The notes: generated by a model not told the origin, from the sequence alone. Positions 33,892 to 44,626 are shown, counted from the first letter of the stretch. The stretch: 64,000 nt of DNA from Bradyrhizobium ivorense (GCF_900696085.1 NZ_CAADFC020000009.1:248001-312000); one strand, 5' to 3'. Made by a program: numbers and translations.

Positions 33892-34032
33892 ATTGGATTC
33901 AGCGCAAAGACTGCTTAGCCTGTGTCGGCGGGAAGCTGCCAGACACAACAGCCGTTGTGGATCACCAAGAGCGGCTGTAGGCAATTCGCATGCGGGTCCG
34001 GATGAGAGCTTTTCGGTCTCGGCCTCCCCAAC

Positions 34033-36018
34033 CTACGCCGCCTGGATCCTGGCCAGGAAGTCGTCCAGCTCACGCTTCAGCCGAGTGCCTTCTTCAGACA
34101 GCAGTTCGGCTGACCTTAGCACGCCCACCGACGCCTCTCCGGTCAGCCTGGCGCCCTTGGTGACCTCACCGGCGCTTGCTGCCACCAGCGTCGTCCTGGC
34201 TGCTGCTTCCTGCACATTGAGTGCGATGCTTTGGCTGGTCGTCTCCTGCTTTCCGATCGCCTCCACCACGGTCCCCGCAATCTCCGAGATGCGTCCGATG
34301 AGGCCGCCAATTTCAGCAATAGTCCCAACCGAATCGCGTGTCGCAGCCTGTATCCCGCCGATGTGTTCGCTGATCTCAGCGGTGGCATGGGCGGTCTGCG
34401 TCGCGAGAGATTTCACTTCCTGCGCGACGACTGCGAATCCCTTGCCGAAGCCTCCGGCGCGTGCAGCCTCGATGGTGGCGTTCAGCGCGAGCAGATTTGT
34501 CTGCCGCGCGATCGCGGCGATCAGCTGAACGACGCCGCCTATCCGCTCGGCTGCGACGGCCAAACCGGATATTCGCTGGTCGCTCAGTTGCGCCATACGG
34601 ACCGCGTCGTGGGACATACTGGCCACCTGGCCGACCTGCCGGCCGATGGTGGCGATGGTTCCCGCCATTTCGCCGGTTGCGTCCGCGAGGCGCTGAACAT
34701 TGGCGGAGGTTTCCTCCGATGAAGATGCAACCTCGACGGAGAGTTGCCTGCCCCGATCGGCCGTGCCGGTCAGGCTGCGCGCGGACGCTTCGAGCTCTGA
34801 TGATGCGGATGAGACGGCGCCGATAATCTGGCCCACGGCGCTTTCGAACTCACAGGCGAGCCGCGCAATATCGGCCCTGCGCTGCTCGGCGGCGATACGA
34901 TCCAGTTCGGCGCTCGCATCGACGTCGGCCCGCGCCTTCTGGCGGGCCTTCAGTTTGAACATTTCGACCGCTTCGGCCATCTCGCCGAGCTCATCCTTTC
35001 GGCCAAGTCCCGGCAAAACCACATCGAATCTCCCCTCGCCGAGCTGGCGCATGGCTGCCGTCATCGAAGCCACTGTTTTGGCGATGCGCTGGCCGAACAG
35101 GAGTGCGGTGAGCCCCACAAGAACCGTTGAAAGTCCGATCACCCAGATGAGCGTCTGCCGGATCTCTTCAGCACGGACTTCAGCAACCTGCGAACGCGCC
35201 CCGGCGGCGGCCATGATCTTCACGAGCGCTGGACGGACACGGTCGTAGATCTGTCCAAGATCGTCCACCTGGTCGTTCAGCGCTTGCTGCGTGACCATGA
35301 ACGCAACAAAACTCGACTTGTATGCGCGGATCAGTTCGAGGATCCGGGATTTCGCCTCCTCTGGCAGGTTGGCCTGAGCAAGCGCGGTTTCGAATACCGA
35401 TTCCTGATCGACCAGCTGATCGCCATATTTGTCCTCGCCGCGCAGGATGAAATCCTTCTCGTGCCGGCGCATCATCAACATCAAGGTGGTCAGGCGCGGC
35501 TGGTTCAGCTCCTTCAGCCGCTGCTCGACGTCGTGAACGGCATTGCGCAGCTTGCCCTGAAATCCCTCATTCTCATTGAAGCCGAGATTGCGCTGGGCGG
35601 AGACAACGTTATGAAAGCGCGTTGCATACAGACCGATCACCGAGCGCAGGGACGTCACCTGCTTGAGCGGGTCGCCATCGGGCAACATCGTCACAAATGT
35701 TTCAACGTAACCGAGGTCTGCGAGCTGCCGTTCATAATTGTCGGCATGGTTCCTGATCAAGACATCACTTGGTTTGCGGAGGAAGTCGTTTGCGATTTGT
35801 CGCGCCTCCAGGAAACTCTGTGACAGTGATGCGACATGATCCTTGAATTTGTTGCTGTCGTTGGATTCGCTCTGAACAAGGCGCGCGTAATTCAGAGCGC
35901 CGGCGCAGATCATGCCGGTGACAACGACCCCGGAAATCCCAAGCAGTGCCATTTGGCTGCGCAACCCCATGCGGAAACGCCTCGATGGCCTGCCGTTCCT
36001 CGTCACAACTTCGCTCAT
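34033..36018 (-). CDS. Methyl-accepting chemotaxis protein
   Basis: A 661-residue receptor from ATG 36018, with AAGGGGT 4 bases upstream. A first membrane helix ([20 protein letters not shown]) at about 25-45 and a second ([21 protein letters not shown]) at about 305-325 enclose a periplasmic helical sensor domain of about 255 residues. It contains [16 protein letters not shown], a motif typical of helical-bundle sensors of this family. A HAMP domain follows ([25 protein letters not shown], in parts), and a cytoplasmic signalling domain ends with the CheA/CheW-contact hairpin ([21 protein letters not shown]). The C-terminus ([12 protein letters not shown]) has no pentapeptide for CheR. No che genes are adjacent, so it is an orphan receptor. 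Confidence 0.92.
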   Translation of the reverse strand: MSEVVTRNGRPSRRFRMGLRSQMALLGISGVVVTGMICAGALNYARLVQSESNDSNKFKDHVASLSQSFLEARQIANDFLRKPSDVLIRNHADNYERQLADLGYVETFVTMLPDGDPLKQVTSLRSVIGLYATRFHNVVSAQRNLGFNENEGFQGKLRNAVHDVEQRLKELNQPRLTTLMLMMRRHEKDFILRGEDKYGDQLVDQESVFETALAQANLPEEAKSRILELIRAYKSSFVAFMVTQQALNDQVDDLGQIYDRVRPALVKIMAAAGARSQVAEVRAEEIRQTLIWVIGLSTVLVGLTALLFGQRIAKTVASMTAAMRQLGEGRFDVVLPGLGRKDELGEMAEAVEMFKLKARQKARADVDASAELDRIAAEQRRADIARLACEFESAVGQIIGAVSSASSELEASARSLTGTADRGRQLSVEVASSSEETSANVQRLADATGEMAGTIATIGRQVGQVASMSHDAVRMAQLSDQRISGLAVAAERIGGVVQLIAAIARQTNLLALNATIEAARAGGFGKGFAVVAQEVKSLATQTAHATAEISEHIGGIQAATRDSVGTIAEIGGLIGRISEIAGTVVEAIGKQETTSQSIALNVQEAAARTTLVAASAGEVTKGARLTGEASVGVLRSAELLSEEGTRLKRELDDFLARIQAA

Positions 36019-36668
36019 GTTACCCCTTGAAAGAGTTCGTGCCCCGGTGGCCGTGTTGGTGAACACGGCGCCGACAGACGTAGGTCAGTATTGGCTAGAC
36101 GGGAGTTGTTGACCTGGTTCGCTCGGTCGATGATGACCGGCTCAATAGGTCAGATTGATTTCGAAAATCTGAACTCGCACTGTACGTTCTGATCGACGTG
36201 AACGACGAGCAATCTCCGGCTATTGCAACAGCATGCCCGCGATGTGCGGCTCATCGATCATCTTTGCAGAAAAGATGCGAGCCTGAGACAAAATCCGCCG
36301 TGAAACGGCGCAAGACATCGATACCGCTATCATGCGCTCACGCAGTTGGCGGCCCATACCCAAAGCGTCACAATGTGGGGCTGATAGATCTTCACTTGCG
36401 TTGGCCTGGTTTTGACGGAAGCGAAACCCAATCGAATCATTTTATGGTCGTGCCTTGTGCAAGGCTCGCCTTGCATCTATTCACTGCGATCACGCACCTT
36501 GCTCTCCGCTCAGTATTACAAGCAGCGCCTTCCACGCTGCTCTCGTACGCTGCGTACAAAGCTGATGCGCTATAGACGCATTTGGTTTCTCGAGGCCGCC
36601 CTCGTGGAAAGACTTCACTCCAGAAAGACACCGAAAGGAATAATCAACCTTCGGATACGGGTCTCACG
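36019..36668. other. 650-base gap between the chemoreceptor and the next small gene
   Basis: A plus frame at 36198-36575 begins MNDEQSPAIATACPRCAAHR. The first 20 or so residues contain a CxxC and look protein-like, but the frame then loses that character and lacks a good ribosome-binding site. It is most likely a decayed small gene. The rest probably holds divergent promoters, none of them clear. Confidence 0.35.
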
Positions 36669-36866
36669 ATGATCAGCGAAAGCTTGGCCGCCCTACGCAC
36701 GCACCGCAACCGGATCTACCGTTATCGCCGCCTGCTTGAAACAGACCTCGCCGTGCTCGATCGCCAGTTTATCGAGCGACGCCTGTGTGAGGAACAACGT
36801 GCTTTCGATGCTTTGGTCTCAGCCAGCTTTCCCTTCATTATCGATATTTCCGACCCGAGTTGGTAG
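36669..36866 (+). CDS. Small hypothetical protein
   Basis: A 65-residue protein from ATG 36669 (MISESLAALRTHRNRIYRYR), chosen over the longer frame from 36582 because conserved homologues that I recall begin at MISESLAALR. It is a two-helix protein with ERRLCEEQRAFDAL in the middle. It resembles a short family common in Bradyrhizobium; function unknown. Confidence 0.65.
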   Translation: MISESLAALRTHRNRIYRYRRLLETDLAVLDRQFIERRLCEEQRAFDALVSASFPFIIDISDPSW

Positions 36867-37038
36867 GCTGCCATGCGCCTCAAATCTGCACCCGCGTCGG
36901 TAGGACCCGCTGCAATGAAGTTGAGATTGAAAGAATGGCGCCGGTCCGACGGGAATTCAACCACACCCGAGAGACCTCGCATCGCTCGAAGGAAGTATCG
37001 CTGCATGATTGGTGCGCTTGACTACCCCGCGGCAACAC

Positions 37039-40000
37039 CTAGTTGACTCTGCTCCCGTTCGCCCATGGCCCGATTCCTTCCACGATGTCGTGATCAAGGA
37101 ACTTCCTGTCGCCTTTCTCGAAGACCTTGTCCATCGCTCGCTTAAGCTCTGCTCTGTTGAGCTGCATATGTGCAAGCTTGGATGCGAAGAAGCTGTCACT
37201 CTCATCCCGCCGCTTCACGACAGTACGCATCCAGCTCCATGCGCGCGCGTCAGCCGAGCACAGAAACAGGACCCAAGCCGCATAGGCCTTAACCGGATCC
37301 TGAGCTGTGAGATAGGCCTGCCACCAGTGGTGGGCGCAGGCTTCACGCCAGCGAAGCCGGGCGGCCTTGCGGCGAAGATCGGCACTATCTGTGCGCATCC
37401 GGCCTTCAGGCCAGGCCTCGGGGACAGGAAGCGTATGACTGGTGGCGAGTCCGCCCAGCAGCGCGCCACGTCGCTGACGCCACGCCAACGGCGATGCGCG
37501 ATCCGCAGCAGCCATATCGGCGATCCAGGCCGACTTGCCGTTGTACGCTGCCGCAGCAGCTATATCGGAGAGCTTCCGGTCCGAATGGCAAAACGGCAGA
37601 CTCAGAAGTTCACAGCGAAGCTCCGCTACAGGTTCCGAATCAGGAACGCGAAATACGATGTGCAACAACTCGTCGAGCCCAGCTGGCCCAACGTAGCGCG
37701 TTGCCACGGTCGTGCGCAATGCGCGCCACAGCTCGGTACCGCGACTGGGATCTCGAATGAGCAGCGCCTCACAGAGTGCAAGAAACGCCGTTTCGGCAAG
37801 ATGCACGCGCCTGCGGAAATCCGTGTTGATCTCACGCGAACCTTCGAGCCAGCGATCGATCATGTCGGAGGCATGCTCGATCACAGGATCGAGATCGACG
37901 GCGTCGACGCCGGTGAGATAGAGGCTGGCGCCTGATTGCCTGGCTTGCTCGATGCGTGCTGTTGCGGTCTCTGCCGCGCGTTCATAAGCCTTGATGCGCG
38001 CATCGATATCGAGCGCAGCGCTGCCCGAGGCAGCCGGGTTGTTTCGTTCTTCGGGACCTGGCCTTGGCTCCGCGGAAATGAAAAACGGTGCGAACCTCTC
38101 CTCCGTACGGTCGATCGTGAGTATCGACCCCGGATCCGGTTCGGCGAGATTGTTGGCTGCCAACACAAGACCGAAGATCTCGGCAGCAAGACGCACCTCA
38201 GCGGGATCAGCGCCACGTAAGCGCGCCGCTTCGAGCAACCGCCACGGCGCAAGCCGCGGCGCCAATTGGTCAAATGGCAGAGCCGGTTCGGCTCTGATGA
38301 GTGCGCCGGTGCCATAGTGGTTGATCCAGATATCAGCCGATGGAGCCCAGCTCCAAGCCTTTGCAGCGAGATAGCGACCAAAGCGAGCGGCATCGGCCAA
38401 GGTCAGCATGCGAAACAGCACACCGTCCAGCTCATGATCGGGTTCGCCGATCAAACCTGTCAGCCACGACCAGGCGCTGTCGTTGAAGCCGCCCGGGTGA
38501 GCCGATAAAAGCAGCACGAGATCATGCCGCGGCTTGGCAGGCGCCGTGCCATACCGCTCAATGAGAGCATCAACGTCCGCGGAGGACGGCGTTCGCACGA
38601 GCTCCGCAAGATCGGAAGGGATGAATTTGAGATCGGCCGAGATTACCCTATCGAACTGACTTTGCGCATCATCGAGGGACTGCAGTTCGATCTTGAGCAA
38701 CTCGCTGGCCGCGAACGTGTCATTATTCTCGTCCTCTTCGTGGGCGCTGAGGCGCAAGGTCTGCGCTGCGGACGCCTCCGCCGCCCCCGTCAAGATGAAC
38801 GCCTCGCTGGCGTTAACCGCGCTCCAATAGCGTGACTCGGACGGACACGACGCGAAGCTTTCCATCTTGCGGCGTAGCAACGCGGCCAGAATGTCCGGCG
38901 CGCATCGTGCGAGCGCCGGCCGAAGCGCTTCGAAGAACAATTCTTCAGCGGTGCGCCCCATCGCCCGGTGGAGCTTCGTCACGTCGAACCCGGCAGCTGC
39001 AAGACGCAATTCCTCGATGAAGTCAAGCGGCGGCTGAAAGGTTGGATCAAGCCAAAGCTCGCTTGTACGCTGCAGGCGCACGTGAAGAGATAGCGCCTTA
39101 TCCCCAAGCGCAATGCCGGCGTGCCGCCGTTCAAGGGCAAAGAAACTCCGGACCGGGTTTGGTAGATAATCTTTCTCATAAGTGTAGTGCCGGTCGATGC
39201 CGGGGTCGAGTCTGGCGGCGCCTTCCTCGTCGGCTTCCAGCCCGGTAAGCCAGAGCAGGAGAGCAGCGGCCCTTGCAGGCAGCTGTGGATGAATACCGGG
39301 TTCGGGCACGCGCGAACGGATATTCTCAGACAGGCCGCGGATGGCAACAGCTGTAGGCTCAGGATCGACCTCATTCAAATAGCAAAGCCATTTCAGGCCT
39401 TGCCAGCCATCCGCGCGTCCGCGGACCGCCGAAGCGAGCGCTATGGCTTCGAGGCATGGCAGGATGTTCGATAGCGGGAACCCTTCGACAATCGCGGGCG
39501 CCGCAGCCTGCAGCCTGCCATCGTCGCGGTCGACCAGACGAAGCGTGACGCCCAGCACCGTCAATGGACCGGACGCATCGTTTCCGACACGGCCGCGATA
39601 ACGTTCCGCTCGACGCCGCTCGGAATCGGCGTTCGCGTCCGGCCTGTTGTCGATTTCGCGCGATACAATGGAGAACCAGGCACGGACTCGCGCCACGATC
39701 GCGGTCAATTGCGGGCCGTTCTCGCGCGGGATAGCGCGAAGTGCGTTGACAGCCCACATCCGAGCGGATGCCTGTGCATGCGCATCCGACTGTTCTACCG
39801 CGTCGAGAAGCGCGTCGGGTATACTGGGTGCCAGGCCGGCGAGCTCTCGGCGGTGGCCGTCGGTGACGTTCTGGGTTTGCAGCCACGCCGTAACCAGAAC
39901 GCCTGGAATGGAGGTTGTGAAGGGTCCGCCGCGCTCGACGAGGATCGATACTGCCGCCCTGAGAATTTCGGCGCGCTGATCAAGACCGGCGATCGGGTCC

Positions 40001-41721
40001 AGCCATTGCGTGACCTCGGCTTCGGCCGCCGCAAAGGTCGCACCGCCCATTGTATCGAGATGCGCAAGTAGCGCGGCCCCGAGCGCGTGAGCGACGACGG
40101 TCGGACTGAGCTGCATGGCGCCCGACGGCCCCGGCCGTACGAAGCGTCCGTCAATGATGTCGCTCAGCCGAGCATATACCTCCCGCTCGGAAAGATCGGG
40201 CCGGCTTGCCGTTTCGCCGAGGCTCTTGAGTGAGAACTCCTGAATACCGCCGCGGTAGCGCCCGGCGATTTCGGCGAGCCACGCACGCCAGTCATTTTCG
40301 CTGAAGGATTTGCCGGCGCGATCTCCGAAGGTGTCGCGCCCATATTCCCATAGCAGGCGATGGACTGTGACCTGGCCTGCCTCCACGAGCCGATCGCGAA
40401 AGCGGATGACAAGCTTGAACAAGCGCGGCGTGCGCGCAAGTTCAATGAGGTCGGGATGCAATTCTGCCTGCGTGAGGTTTTCGAAGGCGAGCATCTGATC
40501 GAGTTCGCCGCCCGCTGTGGTATCATAGACGTCGACGACCACAGGCACCGCTGCAACCACAAGCCCGCGAAGACTCGAGAGCTTGTCTTCAAAGTGATGC
40601 CTGCGCGTGCTCAGCATCACACGCACCCGCCCCTCGAAGGCCAATCCCTGGACAGCCTTGAGCAGCGTCAACCACGGAACCGAGGGCTCCTGATTGAGGC
40701 CGTCGAACAGTACGGTGAGAACCGGTCCCTCTTCCCTCGGCCGTTTGAGCAGGTAGTTAAGCCGACGCAACCAATGCTCGGGATCGCGCGCGCCGGTAAG
40801 CTCACAAAGACGCTCAGCCAAAAAACGCCTGAGGGTCGATTCCGAGGTCGCGGCCAGACTGGCAAGCGCGGAAGAGGGAACAATGAGGACAATCGGCAGT
40901 TCGCGCATCCGGTCAGTCAGCCAGTCGAGCGCGGCCCAGGTCTTGCCGACTCCGTCCCAACCGATGATCGCCGCCGGCGCGTCGCTAACTGCAGGACCCC
41001 GCCACCAGGCATCCAGCGCATCGTGAACCCGTTGACGCCGCACCCTCTTTGACTGAGCACCTCCTGCCGCATCCTGCCCCAATTCGGCATTCGAAACACG
41101 ATGCGAGGTCCAGACGCCCTGCAGCTTGCGCTGCGATGCGGATCGCAGGCTTTCGAAGCCAAGCGACCAGACCTGCAGATTTCGGCGCAGGGTGGCTATG
41201 GCCTCGCCCATGGCGGATTGCAGGGCTTGCGCGTGATTGGCCGCTTCCTCCGAGAACTCGGCTTTGACGAGGTCGGGCCCAAACGCGCACAGGGCAGCGA
41301 GCGGCGCGGCCTCGTGGTCCTTCCAGTCGATGATCAGAACGGGAATGCCAAGCCGTTCGCCCTTTTGCACCAGGTCTTGGGCGAGTTGCTCGGGAACGCT
41401 GCGCGTGGCAATCAGAACCCACGCCTCCAGCGCCTCGTCGCGTGCCAGGGCATGATCGATTTCGCCGAGGAGTTCGCGATCGCTCAGGCTGGTATCATCG
41501 GCATATTTCTTACATTCCAGCCGGAACCGGCGATCCTGCTGGCCGACCGCGCCCGCGTCGCCACCGTGTTGGAAGCCCGACTTGGCCACCGCAATCGAGA
41601 CGCCGAGCAAGCGGCCCACAAGCCCTGCCGCGAGATTTTCCAGCTTGTGGGGACTCCTTTCGGCCTGAAGCGCAGATTTCAGTTTACTCTGATGGGACAG
41701 CTCGTCGGGAGTCGGTGACAT
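37039..41721 (-). CDS. Large nuclease-STAND NTPase protein, putative effector of a Lamassu/ABC-3C-like module
   Basis: A 1560-residue cytoplasmic protein. Residues about 30-150 form an Mrr/Cap4-like restriction endonuclease fold: Asp55 in GGDAG, then Glu69-Cys-Lys71 in RLECKKY, the D...ExK triad, followed by helix and strand WVLIATRSV. A P-loop NTPase follows: Walker A GWDGVGKTW (254-262), Walker B VLTVLFDGLN with Asp340, a sensor-like LSTRRHH, and a winged-helix-like region to about 560. This order resembles STAND ATPases. The last about 950 residues are helical and repeat-like, with no motif I recognise, and may be the sensor or assembly part. The gene follows the SMC-like ATPase gene on the same strand after 194 bases. 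Predicted action: DNA cleavage upon activation. Compared with usual Lamassu effectors it is very large. Confidence 0.72.
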   Translation of the reverse strand: MSPTPDELSHQSKLKSALQAERSPHKLENLAAGLVGRLLGVSIAVAKSGFQHGGDAGAVGQQDRRFRLECKKYADDTSLSDRELLGEIDHALARDEALEAWVLIATRSVPEQLAQDLVQKGERLGIPVLIIDWKDHEAAPLAALCAFGPDLVKAEFSEEAANHAQALQSAMGEAIATLRRNLQVWSLGFESLRSASQRKLQGVWTSHRVSNAELGQDAAGGAQSKRVRRQRVHDALDAWWRGPAVSDAPAAIIGWDGVGKTWAALDWLTDRMRELPIVLIVPSSALASLAATSESTLRRFLAERLCELTGARDPEHWLRRLNYLLKRPREEGPVLTVLFDGLNQEPSVPWLTLLKAVQGLAFEGRVRVMLSTRRHHFEDKLSSLRGLVVAAVPVVVDVYDTTAGGELDQMLAFENLTQAELHPDLIELARTPRLFKLVIRFRDRLVEAGQVTVHRLLWEYGRDTFGDRAGKSFSENDWRAWLAEIAGRYRGGIQEFSLKSLGETASRPDLSEREVYARLSDIIDGRFVRPGPSGAMQLSPTVVAHALGAALLAHLDTMGGATFAAAEAEVTQWLDPIAGLDQRAEILRAAVSILVERGGPFTTSIPGVLVTAWLQTQNVTDGHRRELAGLAPSIPDALLDAVEQSDAHAQASARMWAVNALRAIPRENGPQLTAIVARVRAWFSIVSREIDNRPDANADSERRRAERYRGRVGNDASGPLTVLGVTLRLVDRDDGRLQAAAPAIVEGFPLSNILPCLEAIALASAVRGRADGWQGLKWLCYLNEVDPEPTAVAIRGLSENIRSRVPEPGIHPQLPARAAALLLWLTGLEADEEGAARLDPGIDRHYTYEKDYLPNPVRSFFALERRHAGIALGDKALSLHVRLQRTSELWLDPTFQPPLDFIEELRLAAAGFDVTKLHRAMGRTAEELFFEALRPALARCAPDILAALLRRKMESFASCPSESRYWSAVNASEAFILTGAAEASAAQTLRLSAHEEDENNDTFAASELLKIELQSLDDAQSQFDRVISADLKFIPSDLAELVRTPSSADVDALIERYGTAPAKPRHDLVLLLSAHPGGFNDSAWSWLTGLIGEPDHELDGVLFRMLTLADAARFGRYLAAKAWSWAPSADIWINHYGTGALIRAEPALPFDQLAPRLAPWRLLEAARLRGADPAEVRLAAEIFGLVLAANNLAEPDPGSILTIDRTEERFAPFFISAEPRPGPEERNNPAASGSAALDIDARIKAYERAAETATARIEQARQSGASLYLTGVDAVDLDPVIEHASDMIDRWLEGSREINTDFRRRVHLAETAFLALCEALLIRDPSRGTELWRALRTTVATRYVGPAGLDELLHIVFRVPDSEPVAELRCELLSLPFCHSDRKLSDIAAAAAYNGKSAWIADMAAADRASPLAWRQRRGALLGGLATSHTLPVPEAWPEGRMRTDSADLRRKAARLRWREACAHHWWQAYLTAQDPVKAYAAWVLFLCSADARAWSWMRTVVKRRDESDSFFASKLAHMQLNRAELKRAMDKVFEKGDRKFLDHDIVEGIGPWANGSRVN

Positions 41722-41915
41722 GACAATCGCCTACAACGAATTGGACTGCGATAGGGGTACTGTATCGCGCCAGTGGCGCAACGAAACTCCTGCTCCGGGG
41801 CCCGCTCGATCGAAGGCAGCTCGTCCTCGCGGCGAGGACGCGCTGAATCTCCTGGACCGCCGATTTGACGAGCTCGACCACCTAATCTTGCACCCGGGCC
41901 CGAAGCGCCGCCCCC

Positions 41916-44387
41916 TCAAATCTTTTGACTAAGAGACCGGTAGTAGCGGTACTGATTCGAGCCTGCCGGATGCTGAAATTGAAAGCAAAGGGCGAAATTC
42001 TCTATCGCTTGCATCACGCCTTTCAGGGACGGTGCCGTGAAGGCGTGGGTCTGACCCGTCGACCAGTGCGAGAGATAGTTGCTCACGATGGTTGCCACCG
42101 CGGTACCAAGGCCGGCGAGTTGGGCGGGCTCCAGGACCAGGCGGCCAGCCGCATCGTGGAGGTCGACGGCTGCCTTGATGGCGTCGATCAGGTTCTTCGC
42201 CATGTGCCTGTCATCATTGAAGGCAATGCCGATTGGCACGGGAATGCCCACCCGCGAGATGACCTCCTCGAGCTTGAACTCGAGGTACTGCCTGATCCGG
42301 GGAGCAGCATCGTCAGTGTTGCCCGTATCAAGAAAAGCGTGAGTCGCATCGCGGATCTTATGGATTGCGCCCGACTGCGGCAGGACCGAGGTTCGCGCGG
42401 TCCCCTGAATGCACTGATGCCACCAGCCGCCTTCGTTGGCATTCGTGTTGAACAGCTTCTCCAGGACCTTGTCGTGGCTCAGCAGAATGACCTGGGGGCC
42501 ATCAGGGACGCCGGGGCGCGCAAATTGTCCTTTGATCACGTTCATCAGATGGAACTGATGCCCGGAGTCAAAGCTCGACGTTACGTCGTCGAGGATCAGA
42601 AACCTGGCGCCCCCGCCATAGAGGGAGGCGGCCGCCAAATAGACGCTGATCGCAAAGGCGTTACGATAGCTTTCGGAGAGGACGGCTTGGGCCGAGATGT
42701 CAGGTAGCGTCCAGAACTGAGCAAGCGAGATGGAAAGATCCTCGCTCCCGGCGCGTTTCCTCAGGGCTGGCACGACATCTGTGTACATGATCGCTGCAAA
42801 GATATCGCGCGTAATGGGTTCGATCGCGGCCAGCCGGCGCGCGCTCGCGGCGGACTCGGCCCTGGCGAAGCATGAGCTCGCCGTGTCAAGGAAGCTCTTG
42901 ACCCGGGCAATTCGCGCAAGTTCCGCAGCGACGGTCGCTTGTTCTCCCAAGGCAGCGCGCAGGTCGGACAAATTGCTCTGCAGACGGCGTGCAGCCTCAG
43001 CCTTCTCCACGACGGCTGTGAGCTTCTCGGGAAGGCCCTTCTCCAGGGCGACTTTGCTGTCGGTGAGCTGCTTGACCTGGGCGACTGCACGATCAGTCAG
43101 CGTCTTCAGCCATTCCGTCACTGCGCGCGCGCGCCCCCCATCGAGGGCGCCCTTCAATCCAACATCCTTTGCGTCGGCGAGCTGGGCTTGCTCATCTGCC
43201 TGGTGACCCAATCGTTCCAACTCGTCGAGCTGATTCCAGCCTTTTTCGGTCCACTCTCGAGCCAGATCGGCAGAGGCAGTCTCCACGGCCTCAAAGGCCG
43301 CGATCTTGTGGCGAACGTGATCGAGGACCGAAACAGCATCAGATCGATCACATGTCGGACAGACGCACTTATCCGCCCAATCGTCATCGGCGAGGATAGC
43401 TTCGCTAACGCCATAGAGCTGGCGAAACAGATCGCCTTGAGTGAGTTTCAAGGCGGTGTCACGAGCCTCGGCCAACTCCACCAGGCGCTTGGCATCCGCT
43501 TCGCTCGGCGCGGCCTTGACAGCTTCCGACCACCTCGCCTCCTCACGCAGGATCTTCGCGAGTTCTGCTCTGGCCTCACCACCTTCGGCGGCTTTCGCTG
43601 CATCTACGCAACTCGAAGGATCGATCTCCTCGAAGGTCTTGCCCTCGCATAGCGGCTTGAGCAGTTCGATACCACTGAGGGCGGAATGCGCCTTCGCGAG
43701 CATCGTCGCCTCAGCCTCTGCCGGATCGTACTCGTCACCGACGAGCGCCGTGAAGGCCTCCCTGATGTTGCTCCGGGCACGCTGGACAGACACGACCGCG
43801 CTGCTCTGCCTGGCTTCCTTGGCCGCCACGCCGAAGTGATTGTTGAAGGCCTTCGTATTTGTAAGCGAGGCCAACCCCTGACGTAATGACGAATATCGCT
43901 TCAGGCCCAGCAGCCCGGCGAACGATCGGCCGCGCTTCTGCGGCGCAAGATCGATAAAGTCCTGAAATGTCTTCCCATCGAGAAGAACGAACTCGCGATT
44001 GAGGTCCGCCAGAATCGCATTTCCGTCTGCACCTGGACTAGCCGTAACGGTTCGCCCGCCTGCGCCGTTGCGCCGGACAGTCACATCGACCTCGGCGCCG
44101 CCACCCGCAGGCGCAAGGGTCAGGGTGATCGTTCCCACACCACCGGCATGGAAGCGGTTAAGATAGTAGGACGGACCTTTTTCGGCCGCGGGCAGATCAT
44201 CGAGCTTGGGAACGCGACCGGTAATCGCGTAGACCACCGCATCAAATATCGATGTTTTCCCGACACCATTCGGCGCGGAGATGGAGTTGACACAGTCGGG
44301 CTTGAGCTTGAGAACAAGGGGAGCACCCTCGTTGTTGATGCCGCGAAAGCCTTCGATGGAGATCTTCTGAAGATACCAGCCACTCAT
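41916..44387 (-). CDS. Rad50/SMC-like ABC ATPase with CxxC hook (Lamassu LmuB/ABC-3C type)
   Basis: An 823-residue ATPase. The N-terminus has ISIEGFRGI and Walker A SAPNGVGKTS (37-46); two coiled-coil arms surround CVCPTC (341-346), a Rad50-type hook whose CxxC could pair with another subunit through zinc. The C-terminal ATPase half has the signature LSESYRNA (570-577) and Walker B RFLILDDVTSSFD (596-607), then the H-loop VILLSHDK. An extra domain of about 180 residues follows (IRQYLEFKLEEVISRVG). The start ATG overlaps the stop of the upstream small gene by 4 bases. Hook-bearing SMC-like ATPases with a small partner and a nuclease are the core of Lamassu/ABC-3C antiphage systems. RecN-like repair is the main alternative, less likely given the partners. 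Confidence 0.8.
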   Translation of the reverse strand: MSGWYLQKISIEGFRGINNEGAPLVLKLKPDCVNSISAPNGVGKTSIFDAVVYAITGRVPKLDDLPAAEKGPSYYLNRFHAGGVGTITLTLAPAGGGAEVDVTVRRNGAGGRTVTASPGADGNAILADLNREFVLLDGKTFQDFIDLAPQKRGRSFAGLLGLKRYSSLRQGLASLTNTKAFNNHFGVAAKEARQSSAVVSVQRARSNIREAFTALVGDEYDPAEAEATMLAKAHSALSGIELLKPLCEGKTFEEIDPSSCVDAAKAAEGGEARAELAKILREEARWSEAVKAAPSEADAKRLVELAEARDTALKLTQGDLFRQLYGVSEAILADDDWADKCVCPTCDRSDAVSVLDHVRHKIAAFEAVETASADLAREWTEKGWNQLDELERLGHQADEQAQLADAKDVGLKGALDGGRARAVTEWLKTLTDRAVAQVKQLTDSKVALEKGLPEKLTAVVEKAEAARRLQSNLSDLRAALGEQATVAAELARIARVKSFLDTASSCFARAESAASARRLAAIEPITRDIFAAIMYTDVVPALRKRAGSEDLSISLAQFWTLPDISAQAVLSESYRNAFAISVYLAAASLYGGGARFLILDDVTSSFDSGHQFHLMNVIKGQFARPGVPDGPQVILLSHDKVLEKLFNTNANEGGWWHQCIQGTARTSVLPQSGAIHKIRDATHAFLDTGNTDDAAPRIRQYLEFKLEEVISRVGIPVPIGIAFNDDRHMAKNLIDAIKAAVDLHDAAGRLVLEPAQLAGLGTAVATIVSNYLSHWSTGQTHAFTAPSLKGVMQAIENFALCFQFQHPAGSNQYRYYRSLSQKI

Positions 44388-44626
44388 TCTGCAGCGCCTT
44401 CCTCAGAGGGGGTCTCCTGGGATTCAATTGGCGCGCCCGCTACGTATAGCGCATCCAGGAGCGTACCCTGATCGAGGGCGATTTCCAGGCTGAGCTTTGA
44501 AAGCGCGCCCGACAGGACGTCCGCCAGAGGATCGTCGATCTGTTTGAGCGCGACCGAGAGCGCCGAGATATTCTGATCGACCGTTTTGCTGTCATCGATC
44601 TCGAAAACAATTTCACTACTGGTCAA
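44384..44626 (-). CDS. Small middle component of the Lamassu/ABC-3C-like module
   Basis: An 80-residue acidic protein. No ATG exists in this frame: TTG 44626 has GAGGG 7 bases upstream and is preferred; TTG 44644 directly after a stop codon would add six residues. The sequence is predicted beta then helical (SSEIVFEIDDSKTV; ISALSVALKQIDDPLADVLSGAL). Its stop overlaps the ATPase start (ATGA), so the two proteins are probably made in a fixed ratio. I cannot assign a family by motif; position and size fit the middle component of ABC-3C systems, although it is shorter than most. The use of TTG may keep its level low. Confidence 0.6.
   Translation of the reverse strand: MTSSEIVFEIDDSKTVDQNISALSVALKQIDDPLADVLSGALSKLSLEIALDQGTLLDALYVAGAPIESQETPSEEGAAE

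Noticed and set aside
41916..44387. Gabija-like or Zorya-like assignment of the ATPase
   Set aside because: There is no TOPRIM (OLD nuclease) domain and no UvrD-like helicase or motor-protein partner; the CxxC hook and ATPase half fit SMC/Rad50 better.
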